Shown: piece by piece, positions 34,066 through 44,765 of the stretch
How the letters are laid out: each line of letters begins with the position of its first letter
Numbering within the stretch: the stretch's first letter is position 1
Assembly: GCA_039111635.1 (NCBI GenBank)
Contig: JBCAQO010000008.1
Location: 558,001 to 622,000, forward strand
DNA length: 64,000 nt
Direction: 5' to 3'
Source of the DNA: Heterobasidion occidentale
Taxonomy: Eukaryota; Basidiomycota; Agaricomycetes; Russulales; Bondarzewiaceae
Program-made: the position numbers and the translations under genes
Notes under the pieces: generated by a model
What the model saw: only the letters and a program-made list of their open reading frames with translations
Database searches by the model: none
Told to the model about the DNA's origin: nothing

Positions 34066-36364
34066 TCAAGGCAGAAAATACAACGCTGCCTCTTCCTTCT
34101 CCTTCGACTTGAAGCTCCAGATTTCCACCACTGTCTTCCCTGCCCTCTTGCACATGATCGCACACACTTCCCTGCGATACACGACCTTCCACACGCTCTC
34201 GCTCTGGTCCGTCATCTCCCGGACATAGTCGCCGCTCTCGAGTTCATACAGTCGCACGCGCCCATCGTTTCCACCCGTGACTAGGAACTCGCCGTCGAAC
34301 TGCAACGCAGTGACCGACGAGTCATGGGCGAGAATCCTATGCAAAACCGTGTACGTGCGGAGATCGAAGGTGATCACCCGCCCGTCTGCACCGCCCGTCG
34401 CTAACAGCGTCGGGGAGATCTGCAGTTGGCAGACAAGCGCGGTGTGACCCTGGAGGAGGGCAAGGCAGTGTCTACGACGTAGCCATTGAGATTCACGACC
34501 AAGCAGTTGGAAATGGTAATGACGTACCCTGTATGCGAGTCCCAGACTCGCACGGTTGTATCCAGACCCCCAGAGGCGACGCGTTCGCCATCAAACGCTA
34601 CCGAATATATCTGGTGGATGTGTCCTCGAAGAACGTGCAGGCAAGCCCCCGTATCAATATCCCACACCTGATGGCCCGAAATAGGAACTGCATCAGCAAC
34701 TTACAATCCAGATGCTCTGAATACACACCCTGCACGTGCAGTCGTAGCTCCCGCTCACAGCCCTATTCCCGCACACGTCTAATGCCCGCACGCTAGATGT
34801 ATGGCCCTCTAAAACCCGCAGCATTCGCCCCCGTCGCACATCCCAAACGCGCAGCGACATATCGCGCGAGCCAGATACTGCGATAGGTCGATTGTGCAGC
34901 ACTCGCAGGCACCGCACTGTTGACGTATGGCCGTGCAGCACGTATATACATTGCCTAGATAAAATGAGCACTCAGGCGCTACTAGAGCAACGGGTTGAAG
35001 AGAAGGGGGTCACCCTGATTTGATATCCCATACCCTGAGTACTTTATCGCATCCGCCACTTACAACCAATGCATTTGGCTGTCCCCATCCCTCCGACGCA
35101 CCACATACATCACTTTGTTTGGCATGCGGATGCTGATTGTGCTGATCGTCCTCGGGATAGCGCAAAGGCTGATCTAATCCCAGAGCAGCGCGCATCATCC
35201 CAGGCAAAATATTGTCAGTGTCCATACTGTGCGGATCCATCGTGCTTGTCCTGGCCGAGCTCTGATTCTGATTCAACGATCTATCCAAGCCCTCTGTTGA
35301 GGAAACGTTCAAGATCTGTAGTTCCTTATCAACATCGCCTCGAGCATTGCGACGAGTTGCTTTCCGGATTCTCTCTTTCTCAGCTGCATCTTCGCATATG
35401 TTGTCTGAGTCTGGCCCTATCCACGTGCCCCCGCGGCTGACGAGGTTGACAGCCCATACACCCAGCTCGTGTCCGATGAGGGTACGTACTAGGACACCCG
35501 TATGGGCAGAGAAGACGTGAATCCGGTGATTCGCAAGACCTGCTACGAGCCAGTCTTTATCTAGTGCGACTGAGGTGACCACGCCGGAGTCAGGGGTGAG
35601 AGAAGGGACTCGGTGTGTACGCAGGCAATGTCCACCCCGCCGCCAATTCGTAACTGAAGATCATTCGGCACGTGAAGGCAAAGAGAGAGGATACGGAACG
35701 CACCGGTTGTGTAAGCATTCCTGAAGAAATCGCGGTAGGAAGGCTTGGGGTTCACCGAGAGTGGAATTCGTATATGGCTGGGATTCAAAGGCAACGTCGG
35801 CACTTGATTGGGATCGAGGACTCCTTGTTTTGTGTCGGGGGATTGGAGGAGGCGAATCATATACTCTTTGGAGGCGTCATGAACAATCCGTTCCGTACGA
35901 TGATAATCATACACGCCCTCCTTAATTGACTGATCTCGAATCGCTTCGCGGTTGAAACCATAAACGTCGCACAGCCGTCTCCACAGGGACTCGTCGGCTG
36001 CAAGATGAGCCCAAGATCGACTCACCTGAGCTACGCGAGCGAGGGTTTGTGGCTCCTCCACGAAGGACAGGATATAGAGAGCGAGCTCTGTAGGTAGCTC
36101 GAAGAGAAAGTCGCGCTTCAGGAGGGGGGCAATGATAGTCGAGACGAAGAGGAGTTCGGAAGGGGTGCATTGCGCTAGAATGGCGGTAAGGAATCGCCGC
36201 CGCACAGATGGAGTGAGAGACTTGAGCCGGGTCACTTCATTGCGTAGATTATTGGGGAGCCCGCTGTGATCTGCGCCGAGGATAACGTCGGATGGACGTG
36301 GGGAAGATGCGGGTGTGGGTGGAGGGATGATTGGTATGTAGATCGTCGAAGAATCGGGGGACAT
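34066..36364 (-). CDS. F-box/WD40-repeat protein (SCF substrate receptor type)
   Basis: Would link substrates to the Skp1-cullin-F-box ubiquitin ligase. The ATG at 36364 (MSPDSSTIYIPIIPPP) is chosen; an upstream in-frame TTG is not a start. An F-box lies at about residues 90-140 (FELPTELALYILSFV, then VSRSWAHLAADESLWRRLC). WD repeats follow: HIFSAHTG, then a Ser/Asp/Gln-rich insertion of about 130 residues, then SGGCDKVLRVWD, SGSRDMSLRVWD, SGSYDCTCRVWD, SGGLDTTVRVWD, TGGADGRVITFD and TGGNDGRVRLYE, with an eighth divergent blade before the stop. Four or five short introns interrupt it, giving about 690 residues. The layout matches Cdc4/Met30/Pof1-type receptors, and which one cannot be told. 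Confidence 0.9.
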
Positions 36365-36786
36365 TGCGATTTCTGGGTGGTAAATCGTGTGAATCGTCAA
36401 AGAGCCGGCTCATGCTCGAGTCCGTACGTTCCTCGTCAGATACCACGCGGGGCAATACAAGCTATCTGTCGCATGGAGGCAAGGCATCATTTGGTTGGGC
36501 GGTATTGAATCAGATTATGCGGCTGTGGGCTAACCTGTTCTCGAGAAAAAATTTGAGGCTAAAAGTCGATTAGATGTCTGATTTCGATACTGGCAGAGGG
36601 TGTTGGGCTAAGGTCTTGACGAACCGAGGAGAAGCTTAGGGAGATGGAAAGCGGCGGGGATGCTGTCACCAGAAACCCCATTCCAGGGTTAGGTCTAGGG
36701 CAAGATGAGTCATACACCGCATGTTCTCCTCACTGTGGCTTCTGCAGACTTGCAGTAGACTTGCTTAGCACAACTACCTCCTCTTC
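36365..36786. other. Shared upstream region of F-box/WD40 and zinc-finger genes
   Basis: 422 bp between divergent genes. No clear TATA box or other element. Confidence 0.45.
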
Positions 36787-38150
36787 ATGGCGAACAAACG
36801 TCCCCTCACCCCTCCCTCTTCCTCTTCCTCACTTGATACCCCTACACCGAAAGCCGCTCGAACATCGCTCCCTTCAACGACGAACCCACCGCTCTTTTGC
36901 ACTCTACCACCAACGTGCCACCCGCCATCGAACCGCCCAACACCTTTGAAGGACGCTAGGGAGCTAGAGGCACATTATGCCAAGTACCACGCCCACGTGT
37001 GCGAGGTCTTTGGGTGCATGTCTGTATTTCCGGATGCTAGGATGCTTGACCTGGTAAGACTATGCAATTTGCCCTTTGAGCACATCTTCTCCCAAATCCG
37101 ACGCTCGGGAATACTGACGCCTCGTCCATAAAAAAATTAGCATTTCACTGAATGTCACGACTCACTTGCAGCAGTGCGCAAAGAGCGGGGCGATAAGATA
37201 GTGGGTGCCTCTACTTTTCACGCAGCTGCACTTGAATTTCACTTCCCTTCATCCACCAGTTCGCATGCTTCCAAACCACCTGCGCGCGAAAATTCTCGAC
37301 CCCAAAAACACGTCGTCTGCATTTAATTCAAGCGCATGGATACCCTAAACAGTACTTTTTTGCGATCACGAATAAAGGCGTCGGTGGTCTCCTGAAACGG
37401 TGGGGCGAGGGCGCGAGCTTAGTGAGAGGAGACTGGAACGCTAGAGAAGGGAATAAGAGTGGGGATGCGGACAGCGATGTCAGCGATGAAGGCGAAGATA
37501 ACGAAGATGAGGGCGACGAGATGGCGCAGGACAAGTTGACAGAGAGCGGTCCCGCGAGCGCGATGGGATCGGTGTCAAGATCAGGGAAGGCTCAAAAGGA
37601 TGAGAACAATTCAGCAAGCGGCGCCGTCGCAAATGGCTCAGTGCGCAGCAATGAGAAAGGGAAAGAGAAGATACAGGGAAACACAATAGACGCGGATCTG
37701 GATAGCCTGGAGGGCTCGATGAGCTCTCTTTCGCTCGTCCCATCATCTGTCCGTTTTGGGCGCGGCAGCAAGAGTGCGGTGCTGGGGAGAGGTCGCGGGC
37801 GGGGCGCACCCGCCGCAGGATCTCAGAGGTATATAATAGAGGAGTCGATTCATGGCGCTGATGCCAATGGCGAGACACATTCAGACGAAACCCAGACAGA
37901 GGAGAACCAAAGATCTCGGCAGACAGAAACTCCGAGGGATCTAAAGTCTAATGAGCAGCGTCCTCCGAGCAACGAACGTGGAAAGGGAGGTCATGCAGCA
38001 CGAGCTCGTGGAGGGGCACCGCGGGGTGCAAGGCGTAGCGGTTTTGGACACCCTCCGCCAAGGGGCGGGTGGATAGGCGCAAGGGCCTTCATGCCCCCTG
38101 GCTACGGAAGAGGTAGGGGAACTGGTCGGGGCAGAGGAGCTGGCGATTGA
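36787..38150 (+). CDS. C2H2 zinc-finger protein, ZNF511-like
   Basis: ATG 36787. Exon 1 ends after MLDL at about 37049. Exon 2 (LHFTECHDSLAAVRKERGDK) joins across an intron with gtgggt donor near 37201 to FACFQTTCARKFSTPKTRRL-HLIQAH and GYPKQYFF. The first finger (CEVFGC, then HFTECH) and the last finger (C-x4-C-x12-H-x4-H) with the tail GYPKQYFF are the signature of the ZNF511 family. The C-terminal half (about 240 residues) is acidic/Ser-rich and ends in an RGG-type Gly/Arg tail (PGYGRGRGTGRGRG), suggesting RNA or nucleic-acid binding. Stop at 38150. Molecular role of the family is poorly known. Confidence 0.8.
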
Positions 38151-38515
38151 AGCGAGGCAGATTGCCTGCCAGAATTCATCATCAGGTAGTTCGCGATTCA
38201 TTCACGAGGAGAACGGGTATAAAGGAATTGTTCCGACGACGGGAGGATCTGTATTAGCGATGCGAAGGTATAGCGGCCTCTGAGAAGCACGATGTGTCTA
38301 GGAAGGTATGCTCCTGTGTAGCTCAAGGACCTGTACGTGTTTTCCGGTGTGGGCTGAATGCTTGTCGACTGTCTTGGGATGTGTAGCTGTAGTTATGATA
38401 TTTTGTTCGGGCATCGCGAGCGAGCAATGCACTGATTGATGTCAAGTATAAACATTGGTTGTATCTGATTGCTGTTTTTACATCCACCCGATCCATTCCC
38501 TCCTTTGCCCCTACC

Positions 38516-40330
38516 TTAAGAAGCATTGGGCTTGATTCTATACCAACGCGAGAAAATTCCTTCGGGGTCGTACTGGTTTTTGATCTTCTGGAGCCGCGGA
38601 TAATTCTCCCCAAACAGAGCCTCGGCTCTGGACGTCGGAGCAACGTCCTTGGAAACAGGGACGATCTCTTCGCTGACTGTAAACCCACAGACCGAGCTCA
38701 AACTTCTGTGATAAAAACGGCGGCGAAAAACACGTACTGTAGTTCCCGTAGCCCGTGTTCTCTGCAGGTGGAACCTTATTCTCCGCGCTGAGCGCCAGAT
38801 TCGTCAATTCTGTGGCGGCAAGCCTGACGTCCGCGAGCTTGTCCGAGCCGTCATTGTCCCATCTGACGAGTACCATTGTGCTGAGGCGCGGCCGCCTGAC
38901 GTACGCGGTCGCCTCTGTGGGCACAGAGAGCACTTTTTTGATCGGGAAGAACTCGTAGATGAACAGCATGCGCAGCTTATGCTTTTCTGTGAGCGCATCA
39001 AGGTGCGAGAGGATGTCCTCTGTGATGTCAGGTTGCGGACCGCTCACGAAGACGGACTTCATGTAGTAGTTGCTTCCGGGGGCTACGCCGTCATTCTGTT
39101 TGAACGTGTGAATTGCGTCAGGCACTCGCCAACAGAGCAGATTATGTGTCTCTCACCTGTAAGGTGTTCAGCTCTTCATACAGGATTTCTTTGCATAGAT
39201 CAACTACAGGACCTGATCGCGGGGGTTAAACACCAATGTGAGAAACAGAATATTTTGCTTGTTCAGTGCTCACCTAGATCGAATAATTGCTTGAAGTGAG
39301 CACGGCCTTCCTCCTCTGACCCATTCCAAAACAATACGAGAACAACGCACGGCTATTAGGCAATTTGCATCAGATCCAATACCATTCATTGTATAAACAC
39401 GCATAACAGTTTCCTTACCTTCCCATCGGGGCCCTTCGTCAGAGCCTGCAATATCGTTTCCTTCTCGTCCGGACCTTTCTCCCACCACTCAGACAGTATT
39501 TCGTTCATTTTTCCGAGCACAGTGGGAGGGAAGATTGATAGACCGGCGAAGACGCGTCGGCGTTGGGGGTGGAGCTTGAGCACGAACTCCGTAGCGACGC
39601 CGAAGTTGGAACCCCCGCCACGGATGGCCCAATACAGGTCAGGATTTTCAGTCGCGTTGGTTGTAAGGGCAGACCCATCCGCAGTCACGATGGTCGCCTA
39701 AACATCACTCTATGAAACGGCGGGGAGACTCCCGAGAGACGAAAAGAACAAACCTGGACAAGATTATCGATGACCAATCCGTGCTGGCCGGTAAGATAAC
39801 CGTAGCCACCTCCAAGAAGAAGGCTGATGCAACAAAGGGCTTCAGGGTCCATGCCCGAGGCACTTAGTCATGTACTCACCCGCCTACCCCAGTCTGCCTC
39901 CTTTACAGTGAGAAAAGGACTGGCGAGAAACAGAAGAACTTACATGGTCGACGGTCCCAGCGACGGATGCCAGTCCATGAGCAATCGTGGCCTTGTCGAC
40001 AGTGCCCCATACAGCACCTCCGCCGACATACGCGAGCTGCTTGTCGGGATCGACCCTCACGCCGGCCAGGTGACGCGATAGATCGATGACGAGTCCTCCC
40101 TCGATGGAAGATGCACCCGATGGGCTGTGACCGCCCCCGCGAATGGCGACGGGCAGGTTGTTTGCTTTCGCGTACTGCAAAGCATCGCGGACATCGTCAT
40201 TGTCCTTCACAAAGGCGACAACTTTGGCACGGCGTTCGGCGTTAGCTGCCCACCGAGCGATGGCTTTAGCATAGTCAGGATGCTCTGGGGTAATCCAATC
40301 GCCTTTGAATGTAGCTGGAGGCGAGGACAT
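38516..40330 (-). CDS. FAD-linked oxidase, berberine-bridge-enzyme-like, copy A
   Basis: Flavoprotein oxidase using a PCMH-type FAD fold. ATG 40330 (MSSPPATFKGDWITPEHPDY), no signal peptide. FAD region: AIRGGGHSPSG, whose His is the usual covalent FAD attachment site; the second, Cys attachment of bicovalent members is replaced (AGTVDH), so FAD is probably singly linked. VGVGG and GGGYGYLTGQHGL follow. The substrate domain and the C-terminal NYPRLQKIKNQYDPEGIFSRW motif are present, with stop at 38516. Introns about 39912, 39705, 39402, 39245, 39135, 38710. Near-identical to copy B (41334-43142) over most of its length, at a constant offset of 2812 bp. Confidence 0.88.
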
Positions 40331-41333
40331 CGTTTGTCTGAGTGCGAGTGGAGACGATGGTGAGATGAGAAGATGAAGAGGTAAGGATGTCGGACTTCGC
40401 TCCTATAAACGCCTGTGAACTGATGGCGAGGTTTGTCGAAATTCAAGTGCTTAGGGGAAGATGGTGACGTCATCCGCCTTGCCAAGATGGTGGCTGTTTT
40501 TGCTAGATTTGAACGACGACCGACAGTCTTTTCGTCAAGAAACCGGCAACAAATGGGTTGGTATCGTTGATTGACTGGACATTGTCTTCATAGGATATCA
40601 TCCAATGGTGTGCATACGAGGGACCGCATCGCACTCACTGCGCCGCGCCGTTTCCGTATAGCCCTGTCAGAACTTAGCTGAGCGTGGTCACTTGCCGAAC
40701 ATAAATCGCTGAACCTATGAAAACTGGAAATAAGCGTTGAACATGCAGATCCGGTGTTGAATGACACCTACATACATACCCAGTAGCAAGGTCTCCTGAG
40801 GCTAGGTCGTGACGTTAAGATAAAGAAACGCACAGTGTAAAAGTCTCAGCATCTAGGCCAAGGCCCACCAGCGACTGCTATTGCTAAACCGGAGCCGCTT
40901 TACGTCTCGAGGGAAATGGAAGGGATTCGGGGCGAAGTGTTCTAATCATGAGATACAATGCACAGAATGTTGCTGTCAGGGAAGTCGCGGAAGAAAGGAT
41001 CGCGAAGTCCAGTCCACTGCCGTCTCATAATTTGTTGCACTGAAGCACCAGTGGATCCTGGGGTACCTTTGTTGAGTATCCAGAGCCATGGAAGAAAGCA
41101 AACACGAGTCGGAAAGGCAGTCCTCCTCCGATGGACCTCTGTCACTCCCATATTATATAATTTTGGAAGTTTGTCGGTACAAATACTTGTATAATCCGAA
41201 ATTTTGCGAATGCCGCTTTTTCACGACGGAACAGCTGAGAGCAATGCAGAAACTGATATTTAGGTCTGAAATCGACTGGACAAAACGGGTTTGACATGGG
41301 GTGCATCCCTTGATTCTTTCAATCGCCCCCACC
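40331..41333. other. Upstream region of oxidase copy A and 3' flank of copy B
   Basis: No gene is supported. 41087-41150 is homologous to the two flanks of the Plavaka element (44260-44294 and 52080-52125) and contains the empty insertion site at 41109-41110. Confidence 0.55.
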
Positions 41334-43142
41334 TTAGACACCATCGGGCTTAATTCCGAACCAACGCGAGAAAATCCCTTCGGGATCGTACTGCTTCTTG
41401 ATTTTCTGAATTCGTGGATAATTCTCCCCAAACAAGCCTCGGATCTTGACGTTGGAGTAACATCCTTGGAGACAGGGACGACCTCGCTGACTGTAAACCC
41501 ACAGATCGAGCTCAAACTTCTGTAATAAAATGATGGGCGAAAACACGCACGGTAGTTCCATAGCCCGTGTTCTCTGCAGGTGGAATCTTGTTCTCCGCGC
41601 TGAGCGCCAAATTCAACAGTTCCGCTGCAGCCAGCCTGACGTCTGCGAGCTTGTCAGAGCCGTCGTTGTCCCAGCTGACGAATACCATCGTGCTGATGCG
41701 CGGCCTCCTGACGTACGCGGTCGCCTCTGTGGGCACAGAGAGCACTTTCTTGATCGGGAAGAACTCGTAATTGAACAGCATGCGCAGCTTGTGCTTTTCT
41801 GTGAGCGCATCAAGGTGCGAGAGGATGTCCTCTGTGATGTCAGGTTGCGGACCACTCACGAAGACGGACTTCATGTAGTAGTTGCTTCCGTGGGGTACGC
41901 CGTCATTCTGTTTGAACGCGTGGATTGCGTCAGGCACTCGCCAACAGAGCAGATTATGTGTCTCTCACCTGTAAGGTGTTCAGCTCTTCATACGGAATTT
42001 CTTTGCATAGATCAACTACAGGACCTGATCGCGGGGGTTAAACACCGGTGTGGATAACAGAATATTTTGCTTGTTCAGTGCTCACCTAGATCGAATAATT
42101 GCTTGAAGTGAGCACGGCCTTCCTCCTCTGACCCATTCCAAAACAATACGAGAACAACGCACGGCTATTAGGCAATTTGCATCAGATCCAATACCATTCA
42201 TTGTATAAACACGCATGACAGTTTCCTTACCTTCCCATCGGGGCCCTTCGTCAGAGCCTGCAATATCGTTTCCTTCTCGTCCGGACCTTTCTCCCACCAC
42301 TCAGACAGTATTTCGTTCATTTTTCCGAGCACAGTGGGAGGGAAGATTGATAGACCGGCGAAGACGCGCCGGCGTTGGGGGTGGAGCTTGAGCACGAACT
42401 CCGTAGCGACGCCGAAGTTGGAACCCCCGCCACGGATGGCCCAATACAGGTCAGAATTTTCAGTCGCGTTGGTTGTAAGGGCAGACCCATCCGCAGTCAC
42501 GATGGTCGCCTAAACATCACTCTATGAAACGGCGGGGAGACTCCCGAGAGACGAAAAGAACAAACCTGGACAAGATTATCGATGACCAATCCGTGCTGGC
42601 CGGTAAGATAGCCGTAGCCACCTCCAAGAAGAAGGCTGATGCGACAAAGGGCTTCAGGGTCCATGCCCGAGGCACTTAGTTATGGACTCACCCTCCTACT
42701 CCTGTCTGCCTCCTTTACAATGAGACAAGGACTGGCGAGAAACAGAAGAACTTACATGGTCGACGGTCCCAGCGACGGATGCCAGTCCATGAGCAATCGT
42801 GGCCTTGTCGACAGTGCCCCATACAGCACCTCCGCCGACATACGCGAGCTGCTTGTCGGGATCGACCCTCACGCCGGCCAGGTGACGCGATAGATCGATG
42901 ACGAGTCCTCCCTCGATGGAAGATGCACCCGATGGGCTGTGACCGCCCCCGCGAATGGCGACGGGCAGGTTGTTTGCTTTCGCGTACTGCAAGGCATCGC
43001 GGACGTCGTCATTGTCCTTCACAAAGGCGACGACCTTGGCACGGCGCTCGGCGTTAACTGCCCATCGAGCGATGGCTTTAGCATAGTCAGGATGCTCTGG
43101 GGTGATCCAATCGCCTTTGAATGTAGCTGGAGGTGAAGACAT
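41334..43142 (-). pseudogene. FAD-linked oxidase copy B, with C-terminal frameshifts
   Basis: Starts at ATG 43142 with the same protein as copy A; an upstream in-frame ATG at 43277 would add residues absent in A. GGGHS, VGVGG and GGGYGYLTGQHG are intact. Near 41560 one G is lost relative to A (ctatggaac for ctacgggaac) and near 41440 another base (ggcttgttt for ggctctgttt). These shift the frame in the last exons before FGENYPRIQKIKKQYDPEG, which is still present in another phase. Either the gene lost its C-terminus recently or these are base-call errors. If the two bases are restored it would be a normal paralogue. Confidence 0.7.
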
Positions 43143-44294
43143 CGTTTGTATGAGTGCGAGAGCAAACGACACTGGAATGAAGAGAAGAGAGATTCGAGCT
43201 GTGCTTTTGAAGCCCCTGACTTTGCCCCTTCTGATAACGCCTGTGAGCGTTTGTCGAATTTTCAGTCGGGATGTCACCTAAGGCACTGACGCGAAGATGC
43301 TTTTGTATGATCATCACCGTCTTGCCCTGTTGATATTTCAGTCGAAGGGCGGGGTTGGTCGATATTTGATTCTGGATGCGCGTGACACGCTGAGAAGATG
43401 ATGCTGATGTTCATGAACATGATGAACATGATGAGAACCGATCTCCCGCATGCTCATTGTCTTCCCCTGTTGATATTTTTGTTGAGAGGTTGCCTGAGGC
43501 GCTTCTAGGGGAGATGTGGCGGCGTCATCTGCGTAGTCCACCAAGATAGAGGCTCTGACGGCTGCTTGTGGAAAGTGAGACGACCTTAGGTAGGTTCAAA
43601 CGATGACTAACAGCCTGCTGAATGCCTGCGCTTGTATTAAACAGAAGGTCTGTTCGAAGGGAATACCACTGGCTAAATGGCAACAAAGGAAGGCCCTATC
43701 GTTGGTTGAAGAGAACATCGTAGTGAATGGGCCTGAGGCACCATCGTTCTATCGTTGGCATACAACGGTCAGCATCGCACTGTGTCGTCCAGCCCTGTCA
43801 ACAGTTAGATGGGAGCTGTGCGGAACCTATGAGAACTACCAAATGAACTTCGAGCGTGCATATCCGCCCCTCTACGACAATCATATGATCAGCTGTACGC
43901 ACCTACATAGCAAAAGAATCACGAGGCTCTCATGAGGGCGCCGTATATGCGTTCATCGTGATGTTTCGATAGAGTGGGATGAATAAACGCACACCGGACT
44001 AATCTCAACATCTGATACATGATGCTGATGGTGCAAGAGCGTCCTGAGGAAAACAGAAGAAGGCAGAGGATCCAGGCACTAAGTGTTCCGATAATGAAGA
44101 TAGACGGAATGTCGCAGTCAAAGGTGCTGTGAACAAGACAATGCAAAGGATCCAGCCTGCTGACTTCCATCAATGAGATGGAACAGTCATTTTTTGCACC
44201 GAAGCACAGGTAGATTCTTGTAAATCCGCAACTCCCCACTTTGTTGGGGATTCGAAGACATGGACGAAAGCAGTACGAAAGCAAACAACAACTC
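43143..44294. other. Upstream region of oxidase copy B
   Basis: No supported gene; a 110-codon frame at 43603 lies in sequence homologous to non-coding flank of copy A, so it is probably chance. It ends at the Plavaka element's left end. Confidence 0.55.
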
Positions 44295-44310
44295 CATCAG
44301 CAAAACTGTC
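44295..44310 (+). repeat. Plavaka left terminal inverted repeat
   Basis: CATCAGCAAAACTGTC, exact inverted match to 52064-52079. Confidence 0.85.
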
Positions 44311-44377
44311 CAAAAGTGGTCGAGGATCGTGGCACGCTCACGTGTCGCCATGGGTTGCGGGGTATCATCAGGGCTGA

Positions 44378-44417
44378 CCAGGGCTGACTCCGGCTCGCCA
44401 TCGCTCGCCAGCCCTGG
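44378..44417. repeat. Subterminal hairpin in Plavaka left end
   Basis: CCAGGGCTG at 44378-44386 pairs with CAGCCCTGG at 44409-44417 across a 22-nt loop, in a GC-rich stretch. It could be a transposase contact region. Confidence 0.4.
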
Positions 44418-44765
44418 CGGTTCGCTTTCAGGTGCGCTGAGGTGCGTCAGCGCTTGCATGGTCTACAAGCCATGACGAGCGCTCGCGAGCTACTGCAGTG
44501 CCGCAAACTCGTCGCCGTCCCTGGCAGTCAGTTCCGTACACGGACGACGACTCAATGAGTATTTCCAACACCCAGACCGCAGACTGGCTCATATGAAGAT
44601 GAGGGATCGCCCATCGAGCCATAAGCGACTACAGAGTCACGTATGAATCGCCGACAGCGCACGAGTCCACTTTCTTGAAGACCTCACAAATACAGGATTT
44701 TGTTCCAAATTGTATAGTACTATGAGCCATACCTCGGCGATGGAAAGGAATACAAACAGCTGAAT

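Larger units (their letters stand above)
38516..44294. repeat. Tandem duplication of oxidase gene plus upstream region
   Basis: Unit A is about 38516-41150 and unit B about 41334-44294, continuing after the transposon at 52080. Coding regions match almost base for base at offset 2812. Upstream flanks (40560-41150 against 43680-44294) are clearly related but much more diverged, as are the last exon and 3' flank. Confidence 0.8.

Noticed and set aside
43603..43935. 110-codon plus-strand frame
   Set aside because: Lies in sequence homologous to the non-coding flank of oxidase copy A, where the frame is not kept.
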